Below are positions 29,301-39,970 of a stretch of 64,000 nt of DNA, in pieces. Every line of letters begins with the position of its first letter. Positions within the stretch are counted from its first letter, which is position 1. Under the pieces are notes generated by a model. That model ran no database searches. It had not been told where the DNA came from and saw only the letters and a list, made by a program, of their open reading frames with translations. The DNA lies in NCBI RefSeq assembly GCF_009711095.1, contig NZ_WMJZ01000018.1, forward strand, positions 38,327-102,326, given 5' to 3'. This stretch comes from Intestinirhabdus alba (GTDB lineage Bacteria; Pseudomonadota; Gammaproteobacteria; Enterobacterales; Enterobacteriaceae). Both the position numbers and the translations under genes were made by a program.

Positions 29301-29485
29301 TACTTCTCCTTGTCTTCAGCGACGAAGGTATGAATGGGGCAGCGGCACTCACCGCAGGCACCAGGGAGGATAACGCTGCTTCAGCAGTGGCCCGCAAGGC
29401 GAGTCATCCATTCCGGATGCGTCACCTCTTATTTGATATGGCTTTTGTAGTGATATCAAAATCTGCAGTAAATGAGTTTTCCGAT
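29301..29485 (+). repeat. tRNA-Arg spacer 2
   Basis: Second copy of the spacer, same start and same hairpin (CGCTGCTTCAGCAGTGG), followed by a more degraded tRNA 3' fragment at about 29407-29424 (TCCATTCCGGATGCGTCA). The last ~60 nt before the next tRNA are nearly identical to spacer 1. Confidence 0.7.
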
Positions 29486-29562
29486 GCATCCGTAGCTCAG
29501 CTGGATAGAGTACTCGGCTACGAACCGAGCGGTCGGAGGTTCGAATCCTCCCGGATGCACCA
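29486..29562 (+). tRNA. tRNA-Arg (anticodon ACG), copy 3
   Basis: The 77-nt tRNA is identical to copy 1, with intact T loop and encoded CCA. It is followed by a third, shorter spacer copy (to about 29660) that ends after the CGCTGCTTCAGCAGCGG hairpin. Confidence 0.97.
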
Positions 29563-29780
29563 TACTTCTCCTTATCTTCAGCGATGAAGGTATGAATGGG
29601 GCAGCGGCACTCACCGCAGGCACCAGGGAGGATAACGCTGCTTCAGCAGCGGCCGCACAACAAGCTATTCTCTCGCCCGAACATTTAACGCCCTCTGCAC
29701 AATCTTCGTCTTCTCCATCAGCGACAAAATCAACAAATTAGGCTAAAGTAGCGTCCGGTCATTTGCTTTATGAGCGCGCC

Positions 29781-30347
29781 ATGTACGAACGTTATGCAGG
29801 TTTAATTTTTGATATGGATGGCACCCTTCTTGATACTGAGCCAACGCACCGTAAGGCGTGGCGTGAGGTTCTGGGGCGTCATGGATTACGTTTTGACGAG
29901 CAGGCTGTGGTCGCGCTGAATGGCTCACCAGGCTGGCATATCGCCCGAAAACTTATTGAAATTAACCATGCCGATCTCGATCCGTATAGCCTGGCGGATG
30001 AAAAAAACGCGGCGGTAAGACGTATGCTGCTTGACTGCGTTGAGCCTCTGCCGCTGGTAGAGGTAGTCAGGACGTGGTATGGCCGCAGACCTATGGCGGT
30101 GGGGACGGGCAGCGGGAGCGCCCTCGCGGAAGCGTTGCTGGCGCATCTGGGGCTGCGCCGCTATTTCGATGCGGTCGTAGCCGCCGATCATGTACAGCAT
30201 CATAAGCCCGCGCCCGACACCTTTCTTCTCTGTGCCGAGCGCATGGGCGTATCTCCGACGCGCTGTGTGGTATTTGAGGATGCCGATTTTGGCCTGCAGG
30301 CGGCCCGTGCGGCAGGCATGGATGTTGTGGACGTTCGATTACTGTGA
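29781..30347 (+). CDS. yqaB: Fructose-1-phosphate phosphatase YqaB (HAD family)
   Basis: YqaB is a HAD-superfamily phosphatase active on fructose-1-phosphate and related sugar phosphates. The start at 29781 gives MYERYAGLIFDMDGTLLDTE and 188 residues, as in E. coli. HAD motifs: I FDMDGTLLDTE, II MAVGTGSGSA, III Lys in HHKPAPD, IV VFEDADFGLQAA. It overlaps the downstream yqaA remnant by 4 nt. Confidence 0.95.
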   Translation: MYERYAGLIFDMDGTLLDTEPTHRKAWREVLGRHGLRFDEQAVVALNGSPGWHIARKLIEINHADLDPYSLADEKNAAVRRMLLDCVEPLPLVEVVRTWYGRRPMAVGTGSGSALAEALLAHLGLRRYFDAVVAADHVQHHKPAPDTFLLCAERMGVSPTRCVVFEDADFGLQAARAAGMDVVDVRLL

Positions 30348-30745
30348 GTGACGGGATGTCGCTTCTGTCACTGTTTGCCAGCTGTTTTCTCGGCGCGACG
30401 CTGCTGCCGGGAAATTCTGAAGTTGTGCTGATTGTCATGCTACTCTCCGGGGTCAGCACTTCCTGGCTTCTGGTCTTAACAGCAACAATGGGTAATAGCC
30501 CTGGAGGGGTAACTAACGTTATCCTTGAGCGTCTTTTTCCTTTGCGTAAAACGTCGCGCTGGCAAGAAAAAGCCACCGCCTGGTATTAAGCTGGACGCCG
30601 GTTATTGGCGATCTGCTGTGTCTGCTGGCGGGATGGATGCGCATGCCGTGGGAAGCGACGCTCTTATTTTTATGCCTGGGCGAAAGCGCTGCGCTATATT
30701 CTGATCGCAGCAGCGACGGTTCAGGGCATGATATGGTGGCACTAA
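30344..30745 (+). pseudogene. yqaA: Broken yqaA (DedA/SNARE-type inner membrane protein)
   Basis: The GTG start, overlapping yqaB, opens an 81-residue frame matching YqaA (LLPGNSEVVLIVMLLSG). It stops at 30589 where about ten residues of the family sequence are missing. The remaining YqaA sequence continues in other frames: WTPVIGDLLCLLAGWMRMPW, then after a second frameshift near 30682 KALRYILIAAATVQGMIWWH up to TAA at 30745. At least two lesions make this a pseudogene, unless they are assembly errors. Confidence 0.85.
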
Positions 30746-30909
30746 TTGTGGGGCCTGGACGCTTTCATCAAACCGTTTTATTTGCCGCTTTGCCTCCGGG
30801 CAGCGCCCGAAAACTTCACGTACCCCGCGTACGCTGCGGTTTACTCGCTGCCGGTGCGGCAGCAAGATGAAATCGTCCGTATCGTCACCATTACAGTTAT
30901 GCTAATTAA

Positions 30910-32493
<1,584 letters not shown>

Positions 32494-32501
32494 CGGAAAA
32501 G

Positions 32502-32573
32502 AAAAAGGCCACCCGGAGGTGGCCAAACTTCATCTCTGAATACAGGGATGATGATAACAAATGCGCGTCTTTC
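32502..32573 (-). ncRNA. micA: Envelope-stress sRNA MicA
   Basis: The minus strand between gshA and luxS reads GAAAGACGCGCATTTGTTAT, then TCATCATCCCTG and a final hairpin GGCCACC / GGTGGCC followed by TTTTT. This matches E. coli MicA, encoded at the same place and antisense to both neighbours. MicA is an Hfq-dependent, sigmaE-induced repressor of ompA and other mRNAs; the 5' region base-pairs with targets. The hairpin at 32507-32524 is its terminator rather than that of gshA. Confidence 0.93.
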
Positions 32574-32579
32574 ATATAC

Positions 32580-32607
32580 TGAGACTCGCCCCGTAATAAA
32601 GAGTTCA
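32580..32607 (-). promoter_or_regulatory. SigmaE promoter of micA
   Basis: On the minus strand TGAACTC (-35) and GTCTCA (-10) are 15 nt apart, six nt before the predicted MicA 5' end. They resemble the E. coli micA sigmaE promoter (GAACT and TCTGA). Confidence 0.7.
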
Positions 32608-32639
32608 GTTAATTTAAAAAAATTATCGGAGGTGGCTAA

Positions 32640-33155
32640 ATGCCGTTGTTAGATAGCTTCACGGTCGATCATACCCGGATGGAAGCCCCGGCGGTTCGGG
32701 TAGCAAAAACGATGAACACGCCGCATGGCGATGCCATTACCGTGTTCGATCTGCGCTTTTGCATCCCCAATAAAGAGGTACTGCCGGAGAAAGGTATCCA
32801 CACGCTGGAGCACCTGTTTGCAGGCTTTATGCGTAATCACCTTAACGGCAACGGCGTGGAGATTATCGACATCTCTCCGATGGGCTGCCGCACCGGTTTT
32901 TATATGAGCCTGATCGGTACGCCTGACGAGCAGCGCGTAGCGGAAGCCTGGAAAGCGGCGATGGCTGACGTGCTGAAAGTCCAGGATCAGAAGCAGATCC
33001 CGGAGCTGAACGTCTATCAGTGCGGAACCTGGCAAATGCACTCCCTGAGCGAAGCGCAGGATATCGCGCGTCATATTCTGGAGCGCGACGTTCGGGTTAA
33101 CAGCAACAACGAGCTGGCCCTGCCGAAAGAGAAGCTGCAGGAGCTACACATCTAG
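32640..33155 (+). CDS. luxS: S-ribosylhomocysteine lyase LuxS
   Basis: LuxS cleaves S-ribosylhomocysteine to homocysteine and DPD, the precursor of autoinducer 2. The 171-residue protein shows the metal-binding [12 protein letters not shown] (His54, His58), the catalytic Cys in [11 protein letters not shown] near residue 83, and the third metal ligand Cys in the CGTW segment. GGAGGTGG precedes the ATG. Confidence 0.97.
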   Translation: MPLLDSFTVDHTRMEAPAVRVAKTMNTPHGDAITVFDLRFCIPNKEVLPEKGIHTLEHLFAGFMRNHLNGNGVEIIDISPMGCRTGFYMSLIGTPDEQRVAEAWKAAMADVLKVQDQKQIPELNVYQCGTWQMHSLSEAQDIARHILERDVRVNSNNELALPKEKLQELHI

Positions 33156-33163
33156 CCGCCGTC

Positions 33164-33194
33164 GCCGGGCGGGGGGAGGCCCGCCCGGCTTATT
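33164..33194 (+). terminator. luxS terminator
   Basis: Perfect 10-nt stem GCCGGGCGGG / CCCGCCCGGC with a 6-nt loop, followed by TTATT. It lies 8 nt after the luxS stop, between convergent luxS and emrB. Confidence 0.7.
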
Positions 33195-33235
33195 GTCTAT
33201 AAAAAAGGGATCCGCAGCTCCCTCTCGTTTCGCCT

Positions 33236-34774
33236 CTAGTGCGCACCGCCCCCGCCGCCTCCGGCACCAAACGGTGGTTTGGCGAACCAGACCAGGCTCA
33301 GTAGCACCAGGAAGACGCCCGCCGATATCCAGAATATTTCATTAGCGGAAATAATAAGCCCCTGGTTGGTTATCTGCTGGGCTATCCAGCCCGACGCCTG
33401 CTGCTGCGTCATTCCCAGTCCTTCCAGCTGGCTATAGATAGCCTGCGCGTTAGGGTTATAGGGATTGACCGACTCGGTGAGCTGCGCATGGTGCAGCGAC
33501 TCGCGGTTGGTCCACAGGGTGGTGGTGATGGAGGTGCCTATCGAACCGGCCAGCGTGCGGGAAAAGTTTGACAGACTGGAGGCCGCCGCCAGACGCTCGG
33601 GCGGCAGGCCGGAGAGGGTGATGGTGGTTAACGGCATAAAGAAGCAGGCAACGGCGAAGCCCTGAATAAACTGTGGCCAGGCCGACGCGCCGAAATCCAT
33701 CCCCGGCTCGAAGGTGTAGGCGCGCCAGTAAAAGCAGACGGCGTACATGATAAAGCTGAAGGTCACCAGCCTGCGCATATCCAGCTTATGGGCAAAGCGG
33801 CCAATAATCGGCGACAGGATCACCGGAATCACCCCCACCGGCGCGGAGGCCAGCCCCGCCCAGGTTGCGGTATAGCCGTAAACCTCCTGCAGCAGCTGCG
33901 GCAACAGCACGATAGCGCCAAAATAGAGCATATAGGCAAGGCTGATGCACAGGCAGCCAATGGTGAAGTTACGCGATTTAAAGAGCGAGAGATCGACTAT
34001 AGGGTTATCGTCGGTCAACTCCCAGACAATCAGGAAGCTGATGGCGATAACGGCCACCACCGTCAGGATGATGATCTCCTGGGAGGCGAACCAGTCCAGC
34101 TCTTTGCCGCGATCCAGCATAATCTGCAGGCTACCGATGCCAAGCACCAGCAGCGCCAGGCCAACGGCGTCAATGCGCCGTCGCTCGGTGCGGGTTTCCC
34201 GACCGCGCAGCGTCTGCAGCGTCATCAGCACCACCGCGATGCCGATCGGCACGTTGATAAAGAAAATCCAGCCCCAGTGGTAGTTGTCGCTGATATAGCC
34301 GCCGAGAATCGGCCCGCAGATCGGCGCAACGATCACCGTCATCGACCACAGCGCCAGCGCGATGGAGCGTTTGGCGGGCGGATAGTTATTCAGCAGCAGG
34401 CTTTGGGAAAGTGGGATCAGCGGCCCGGCGACCACTCCCTGAAGCACCCGGAAGAAAATCAGCATGTTCAGGCTACTGGAGACGCCGCAGGCCCAGGAGG
34501 CGATGGCGAAAGCCACCGTCGACCACATGAACAGCTTCACCTCCCCGATGCGCTTCGCCAGCCAGCCGGTCAGCGGGATCGAGATGGCATTCGCCACTCC
34601 GAAGGAGGTAATGACCCACGTCCCCTGGCTCAGGGAGGAGCCAAGGTTCCCGGCGATGGTAGGGATCGCCACGTTAGCAATGGTGGAGTCCAGCACCTGC
34701 ATGAATGTCGCCAGCGACAGCGCAATGGTCATAATAACCAGCTGCGCGCCCTCCAGCGGTTTTTGCTGTTGCAT
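33236..34774 (-). CDS. emrB: Multidrug efflux MFS transporter EmrB
   Basis: EmrB is the inner-membrane pump of the EmrAB-TolC system, exporting hydrophobic compounds such as uncouplers and nalidixic acid. The start at 34774 gives MQQQKPLEGAQLVIMT and 512 residues, nearly identical to E. coli. It has 14 transmembrane segments (DHA2 family), including LDSTIANVAIPTIAG, and a Gly-rich tail ending GGGGAH. It lies 16 nt after emrA. Confidence 0.96.
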   Translation of the reverse strand: MQQQKPLEGAQLVIMTIALSLATFMQVLDSTIANVAIPTIAGNLGSSLSQGTWVITSFGVANAISIPLTGWLAKRIGEVKLFMWSTVAFAIASWACGVSSSLNMLIFFRVLQGVVAGPLIPLSQSLLLNNYPPAKRSIALALWSMTVIVAPICGPILGGYISDNYHWGWIFFINVPIGIAVVLMTLQTLRGRETRTERRRIDAVGLALLVLGIGSLQIMLDRGKELDWFASQEIIILTVVAVIAISFLIVWELTDDNPIVDLSLFKSRNFTIGCLCISLAYMLYFGAIVLLPQLLQEVYGYTATWAGLASAPVGVIPVILSPIIGRFAHKLDMRRLVTFSFIMYAVCFYWRAYTFEPGMDFGASAWPQFIQGFAVACFFMPLTTITLSGLPPERLAAASSLSNFSRTLAGSIGTSITTTLWTNRESLHHAQLTESVNPYNPNAQAIYSQLEGLGMTQQQASGWIAQQITNQGLIISANEIFWISAGVFLVLLSLVWFAKPPFGAGGGGGGAH

Positions 34775-34790
34775 CACACGCCCCTCAGAA

Positions 34791-35963
34791 TTAGCCAGCG
34801 TTGGCCTGCACAATCTCTTCGATCAGCTTATTGACTGGTTCGAGGTTGATTTCACGGGCGTTGCTCTCGGCTACCGGCGTGGTCCGGGTCTGGCTTGCCA
34901 GTACCTGGCCGTCGCGGTTTGAGGTGTCAACGGTAACCAGCGTGGAGAGACCAATACGCAGCGGATGCTGCGCCAACTGGCGGGCGTCCAGCTCAATGCG
35001 TACCGGCAGGCGCTGAACCACCTTGATCCAGTTGCCGGTGGCGTTCTGCGCCGGCAGCAGCGAGAAGGCGCTGCCTGTTCCCATATCCAGACCCACAACC
35101 TTACCGGTGTATTTAACGTCGTCGCCATAGATATCGCTGACCACGGTCACCGGCTGGCCGATGCGCATATGCGCCAGCTGGGTCTCTTTAAAGTTGGCGT
35201 CCACCCACAGATTGGTTGCCGGCACCACGGCCATCAGCGGCGTGCTCGGGCTTATCTGCGCGCCGGGCTGTACGGCGCGGCGGGAGACATAGCCGGTCAT
35301 CGGGCTGACGATTTTGGTGCGCTGCAGGGCCAGCCAGGCGTTACGCACTTCGGTCGCGGCCTGCTGCACTGCGGGCTGATCTTCCAGCCTGCTGTTCAGA
35401 ATCATCGCCTGATTGGCGTTGTATTGCTGAACGGCAACGTCAAGCTGCGCCTGGGCGCTGGCAACGGCATCCCGCGCGTGCTGCAGCTCTTCACGGCCGA
35501 TAAGGTTAGCGTTGCCCAGCGGTACGCGGCGGTTAAAATCGCTTTGCGCCTGGGCCAGCGCGGTTTTCCGCACCTCAATGTTGGCCTGCAGCTGCCTGCT
35601 GTTGATCATTAGCTGATGGGTCTGGCGCACGCTGGAGGCCAGCGCGGTCTTCGCCTTTTCAAACGCCTGCCTGGCGTCCGTCTGGTCCAGGGTAACCAGC
35701 ACGTCGCCCTGCTTAACAAAGTCGGTGTTATCGGCCCAGACCTTTGTCACGCTGCCGGACACCTGCGCCATAATCTGTACCTGGTTCCCCGCCACGTATG
35801 CGTCATCTGTCTCTTCGTAATGACGCAGTACCAGAAACCAGTAAATCCCATATGCCACGGCAATAATAATAAAGAGCAAGGTGAGAAGGAGCAGCATTCC
35901 TTTACGTTTGCTTTTCTTCTTCGCCGGTTGCTGCGGGGCTTGAGTCTCCGCATTTACGCTCAT
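34791..35963 (-). CDS. emrA: Multidrug efflux membrane fusion protein EmrA
   Basis: EmrA links EmrB to TolC across the periplasm. I chose the start at 35963 (MSVNAETQAPQQ) because GGAG lies six nt upstream; the protein is then 390 residues, the family length. There is one N-terminal membrane segment (LLLLTLLFIIIAVAYGIYWF), a long coiled-coil hairpin (residues 95-205), and lipoyl/beta-barrel domains. It is the middle gene of the emrRAB operon. Confidence 0.95.
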   Translation of the reverse strand: MSVNAETQAPQQPAKKKSKRKGMLLLLTLLFIIIAVAYGIYWFLVLRHYEETDDAYVAGNQVQIMAQVSGSVTKVWADNTDFVKQGDVLVTLDQTDARQAFEKAKTALASSVRQTHQLMINSRQLQANIEVRKTALAQAQSDFNRRVPLGNANLIGREELQHARDAVASAQAQLDVAVQQYNANQAMILNSRLEDQPAVQQAATEVRNAWLALQRTKIVSPMTGYVSRRAVQPGAQISPSTPLMAVVPATNLWVDANFKETQLAHMRIGQPVTVVSDIYGDDVKYTGKVVGLDMGTGSAFSLLPAQNATGNWIKVVQRLPVRIELDARQLAQHPLRIGLSTLVTVDTSNRDGQVLASQTRTTPVAESNAREINLEPVNKLIEEIVQANAG

Positions 35964-36082
35964 GTTGTTCTCCACGATCTTATTCTTACATCGGCTGAGC
36001 CGACCTGTTCATCAGAAAGGCCAGCGATAAGCTGGCCAGTCAGTATTCTTTTCTTAATCTGGATTTAGAGCGAGTCGACGCG

Positions 36083-36613
36083 CTAGCTCAGCGCTTCAAG
36101 AATAGCACCATCCTGATCCATTTGATCGAGACGGACCAGCAGCTTGCGGGTGATGCGCTCGAGCTGCTCTTTTTCGTCGTTGCTGAGTGAGGACCAGAGC
36201 TGGTGCAGGTAGTGATGCTGCGGCGGTAAAACCTCGCGTAAAAAGGCATCGCCTTTTTCAGTCAGCTGCAGGTGCAGGCAGCGGCGGTCGTTATCGCTTT
36301 CTCGGCGTTCGATCCAGCCGCGTTTTTCTAACTCGTCGGCGATGCGCGTGGCGTTGGTCCGCGACGAACCCAGCGCACAGCTTAGTTCGGAAGGCTGAAT
36401 GCTGTGATTTTCCTGAGACTCCAGCGTAATCAACGCCATAAATAATGTCTCGTTAATCCCCTGAGCCTTCAGCATTTTATTGCGATTATCCAGCAGTTTA
36501 CCCTGCATGTGCATACAAAGGCGCGTTAACAGAATTTCCTGATACGGAAAATCTTCATGACGGCTGGCGCGAAATTTTAGCATTTGTTCAATGGGCGTAA
36601 ACGAACTATCCAT
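36083..36613 (-). CDS. emrR: MarR-family repressor EmrR (MprA)
   Basis: EmrR represses emrRAB and releases DNA on binding uncouplers or salicylate-type ligands. The 176-residue protein has the winged-helix MarR core ([20 protein letters not shown] and a DR wing motif [11 protein letters not shown]). It is the first gene of the leftward operon. The spacing of about 120 nt to emrA matches E. coli. Confidence 0.95.
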   Translation of the reverse strand: MDSSFTPIEQMLKFRASRHEDFPYQEILLTRLCMHMQGKLLDNRNKMLKAQGINETLFMALITLESQENHSIQPSELSCALGSSRTNATRIADELEKRGWIERRESDNDRRCLHLQLTEKGDAFLREVLPPQHHYLHQLWSSLSNDEKEQLERITRKLLVRLDQMDQDGAILEALS

Positions 36614-37131
36614 TTGGGCATGACCTCATTAATTTCAGCCGATATAGTAACGACGGTGACAAATAAAGTAAATGTATTATCAGATAAAATAATTTTTTAT
36701 CCCATGCGCTGGCCGGAACTGATACAACGGTGGCAATCGGAAACATCCGGCACGGGCGATAAGGTTCGGTGTGTACGGGATGCCGATCCGGGATCGCATC
36801 GGCACTGGGTGGCTGTTAAATGAGAGGGAAAGCTGGCTGACGCCGGTGGTAAAGAGCGGTTCCGGGCGGGGGGGAAACCCGAAAGAGAGGCGTTACGGGC
36901 AGAAGCAAAGGCGGTGGGAGGATAGCCAGTGGCACCCGGTAAACTGCCTCTCAGACCTTTCGTTAAACCGGACGGTCCGCTAGTGGACGGTGGAACAGCA
37001 CTTTCCATAAGGATGAATATACTTTACCGATATAAAAGTAACCGGGGTAAATGAATTTGATAACCTTATCAGACTGCGGGTTTCCTTAACACCCTAAGGC
37101 GTTAAATCAAAGGTAAACGCTTGCTAATTGC
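36614..37131. other. Non-coding interval emrR - MFS gene
   Basis: About 520 nt holding the emrR promoter region on the left and, further right, GC-rich sequence with no convincing gene. The ygaZH valine-exporter genes found here in E. coli are absent, and I recognise no remnant of them. Confidence 0.45.
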
Positions 37132-38316
37132 TTAAATAGCGGCTTCCTGTCGGTGAAAACCTCGCCACCAGACCAGTAAATTAAGTATTGCTATTGACGC
37201 CCCGGCCAGGCAGACGCCGGCCCAGCCGATATGCTGCCAGGCAAAAGCTGAAATCAGCGAGCCAGCGGCCCCGCCAATAAAATAACTGGTCATATAGCCC
37301 GCGGTGAGGCGGTTGCGGGCGTCCGGATAAAGACGGTAAATCACCGCCTGGTTGGTGATATGTATTGCCTGAACCATAAGATCTAACAGCAGAATGCCGA
37401 CAATCAGCGCCAGTACCGAAACGTGACCGTACCAGATTGCCAGCCACGAGAGCAGCAGTAACAGCAGGCCGACGGTGGTGGTCAGGTGGGACTGCCCTTT
37501 GTCGGCAATGCCGCCCGCCGGGCGGGCACCCAGCGCGCCGGCGGCTCCCGCGAGGCCAAACAGGCCGATGACGCCTTCGGTGTAGTTAAACGGCGGTGCC
37601 GCCAGCAGAAATGCCATCGAGGTCCAGAGAACGCTGAAGTTGGCAAAGGTCAGGCAGCCGAGCAGGGCGCGGGTGCGCAGCAGCCTGTCGTGGATAAACA
37701 GGCTGAAGACCGAGCCAAGCAACTGCGGATAATTAAGATGCGTTTCCGACTTCAGCCGCGGCAGGCCGCGCCACAGGGCAAGGGCCATCAACGCCATCAG
37801 CGCGGACGCCACCCAGAATACGGTACTCCAGCCGCCGAGGCTGGCCAGCAGGCCCGCGACGGTGCGCGCCAGCAGTATGCCCAGCAGCAGGCCGCTCATG
37901 ATGGTGCCCACCACCTTGCCGCGCTTGTCCGGGGCGGCGAGAGTGGCCGCCATCGGCACCAGCAGCTGCGCCACTACCGAGAACATGCCGGTGAGCGCGG
38001 TGCCGAGAATCATCATGCCGAGGGACTGGCTGCTGGCGGTAATCAGCAGGCCGCCTGCCGCCAACAGGGTCATGGAGACGATAAGCGCGCGCCGTTCAAA
38101 CATATCGCCCAGCGGAACCAGTAACAGCAGCCCGGCGGCATAGCCCAGCTGCGCGGCGGTGACGATAAAGCCTGCGGCACCGGCGGACAGGGAAAAACGG
38201 CTGGCGATGGTATCAAGCAGCGGTTGCGCGTAGTAGTTGCTGGCGACCGCAAGGCCGGTGGCTATCGACATCAAAATAATCAGCGCGGGGCTAAGCGCGT
38301 GGGAGGATCGGGTCAT
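37132..38316 (-). CDS. ygaY: MFS transporter, YgaY-like
   Basis: The 394-residue protein (start MTRSSHALSPALIILMSIAT at 38316) is a 12-helix major facilitator; NYYAQPLLDTIASRFSLS and the loop GDMFERR are typical of the YgaY/YfcJ type of sugar- or drug-exporter family. The substrate is unknown. In E. coli K-12 ygaY at this position is degenerate, whereas this copy looks intact. No strong Shine-Dalgarno is seen; an upstream TTG start is less likely. Confidence 0.75.
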   Translation of the reverse strand: MTRSSHALSPALIILMSIATGLAVASNYYAQPLLDTIASRFSLSAGAAGFIVTAAQLGYAAGLLLLVPLGDMFERRALIVSMTLLAAGGLLITASSQSLGMMILGTALTGMFSVVAQLLVPMAATLAAPDKRGKVVGTIMSGLLLGILLARTVAGLLASLGGWSTVFWVASALMALMALALWRGLPRLKSETHLNYPQLLGSVFSLFIHDRLLRTRALLGCLTFANFSVLWTSMAFLLAAPPFNYTEGVIGLFGLAGAAGALGARPAGGIADKGQSHLTTTVGLLLLLLSWLAIWYGHVSVLALIVGILLLDLMVQAIHITNQAVIYRLYPDARNRLTAGYMTSYFIGGAAGSLISAFAWQHIGWAGVCLAGASIAILNLLVWWRGFHRQEAAI

Positions 38317-38648
38317 GATAAGGGGATCGCTGGACAGATAAATATGTTGGAAAAGCAATCATAGCGGAAGTTTGCCGAAGTGGGGAGCAGGACGTATCAA
38401 AACCCGCGGTGTGGTGCGGACGATTCGGGCGTTATGCGCTCCGTCAGATGATTGAGCAGGAGCAGGTGACGCCGCTGCCGGCTGGCGATTCAGGCGCTAA
38501 GCCGCTGGTATCGCATGGGCAGGGAGGGTTGCATTAATATCACGTCGCCGGAAATGGCGCGGCGGGTTGCGCAGCAGCTGCGGCAGATGCCGGAACCGTG
38601 CGCCGGAAGGCGCGCAGGCACCTCCGGCTCCGGTGTGACAAAGGGGCG
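38317..38648. other. Non-coding interval MFS gene - ygaM
   Basis: About 330 nt without a recognisable gene. In E. coli nrdHIEF and proVWX lie between these neighbours; neither is seen here. A short frame on the plus strand near 38530-38610 (SPEMARRVAQQLRQMPEP) could be a coding relic, but I cannot assign it. Confidence 0.45.
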
Positions 38649-38975
38649 TTAGCGACGCATCCCCAGCAGAGCGCCGATGAAAATGCCCATCGCCGCAGCC
38701 GTGCCTACGCTGCACCAGGGTTTTTCACGTACGAAGGTATCTGCACAGCCCATCACGTCACGTGCCGTCTGCTGAACGCGGGTACGGCCATGCATCCGGG
38801 CGCGCGTCTCTTTCAGAATCGCCTGTGCTTTCGCCCGGGCGCTTTCCGCTTCATCCCTGGCGTCGCTTCCCCAGGATTTCAGAACCGCCTCAAGGCTGTC
38901 CGCCAGCTGGCTGACATCATTATTAATATCCTGCACGCCGTTCTCTACATCATTCGGGTTCGGTCGGTTAAGCAT
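38649..38975 (-). CDS. ygaM: DUF883 / ElaB-YqjD-family membrane protein YgaM
   Basis: The 108-residue protein has a long amphipathic helical region followed by a C-terminal membrane segment with glycine zipper (VGTAAAMGIFIGALLGMRR). It matches YgaM, a tail-anchored stress-induced relative of ElaB and YqjD, which can tether ribosomes to the inner membrane. It is divergent from ygaC, as in E. coli. Confidence 0.92.
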   Translation of the reverse strand: MLNRPNPNDVENGVQDINNDVSQLADSLEAVLKSWGSDARDEAESARAKAQAILKETRARMHGRTRVQQTARDVMGCADTFVREKPWCSVGTAAAMGIFIGALLGMRR

Positions 38976-39137
38976 ATGATTCTCCGTTGTTTGTCCTGTA
39001 ACTTTCAGTGTAGACCATATTTTTTATCTGCCGTCTCCCGTTTCTGCTTATTAACGCCTTTATGGATTTTTCTGAAAGCACTGTTAATGCCGATTCAGGT
39101 AAGGTAGGCCCGCCGTAAAAGATGACGAGGAAAAAAT

Positions 39138-39482
39138 ATGTATCTACGACCTGATGAGGTGGCGCGCGTACTTGAAAAAGCCGGCTTTACCATTGATGCG
39201 GTGACGCCAAAAACTTACGGGTATCGGCGCGGCGAGAATTATGTCTATGTTAATCGGGAAGCGCGAATGGGACGCACCGCGCTGATAATTCATCCGACCC
39301 TTAAAGAGCGTAGTTCATCGCTGGCTGAACCCGCTTCCGATATTAAAACGTGCGCGCATTATCAGCATTTTCCCCTTTATTTAGCGGGCCAGACTCATGA
39401 GCATTACGGTATTCCGCACGGATTTAGCTCACGTGTTGCGCTGGAGCGTTATCTGACCGGCCTTTTTGGCGATGAGAAATAA
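39138..39482 (+). CDS. ygaC: DUF2002 family protein YgaC
   Basis: A 114-residue soluble protein ([20 protein letters not shown]) identical in layout to E. coli YgaC. Function is unknown; E. coli ygaC is reported in the Fur regulon, but I see no strong Fur box here. GAGGAAAAA is the ribosome-binding site. Confidence 0.9.
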   Translation: MYLRPDEVARVLEKAGFTIDAVTPKTYGYRRGENYVYVNREARMGRTALIIHPTLKERSSSLAEPASDIKTCAHYQHFPLYLAGQTHEHYGIPHGFSSRVALERYLTGLFGDEK

Positions 39483-39520
39483 TCAGGCGACGGGATTAGC
39501 CACCGGTCGCGGAGCGTTTT

Positions 39521-39970
39521 TCAGGCTTTAAGCTGACGGTAGCTACTGACTTTAAACAGCCGACGGCAATAGTCGAGGAAATAGCCATAAACGGCTCCCA
39601 TGGCCATCGACACAACAATATTTGAGCTGACGGCGGCGGTAACCTGATGCCAGTCAGCGCCCACCGCCAGCAAAATGGCGACGTACACCGGGGACTGAAA
39701 CGTCACGTACGCCAGCACGTCCAGTATGTTTTTCACCCAGCCGGCGGAACCCGCGCTTTTGGCTGCACGCATAAAAAAATCGCGATACATGCCGTATGGC
39801 CATGCAATCAGAACGTTTACCGGTATGGCGAGCAGTCTGGATGAAAGGGACTGTTCAAAGGACATTCCCGAGAGGAAGATCTCGATTGCCATGTTCACGA
39901 CGGAACAGTAAACAACCATCGCAAAAGTGTCCGCCAGAGCGTGACGCAGGCGTGACTGCGGTGAAAACAT
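39521..39970 (-). CDS. alaE: L-alanine exporter AlaE
   Basis: AlaE exports L-alanine and protects against alanyl-peptide toxicity. The 149-residue inner-membrane protein has four hydrophobic segments and the conserved [19 protein letters not shown] region. Context (ygaC-alaE-stpA) matches E. coli. Confidence 0.94.
   Translation of the reverse strand: MFSPQSRLRHALADTFAMVVYCSVVNMAIEIFLSGMSFEQSLSSRLLAIPVNVLIAWPYGMYRDFFMRAAKSAGSAGWVKNILDVLAYVTFQSPVYVAILLAVGADWHQVTAAVSSNIVVSMAMGAVYGYFLDYCRRLFKVSSYRQLKA

Noticed and set aside
28900..29587. Short open frames across the tRNA array
   Set aside because: They read through tRNA genes and repeat spacers and repeat with them; not coding.
28951..29660. 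Repeat array as a CRISPR
   Set aside because: The repeats are tRNA genes with long, similar spacers; no short repeat/unique spacer pattern and no cas genes in the window.
32507..32524. Hairpin first read as the gshA terminator
   Set aside because: The T-run and upstream sequence are on the minus strand and match MicA; it is reported as the end of that sRNA.
38497..38715. Leftward short frame upstream of the MFS gene
   Set aside because: Overlaps the ygaM end and lacks any recognisable motif.
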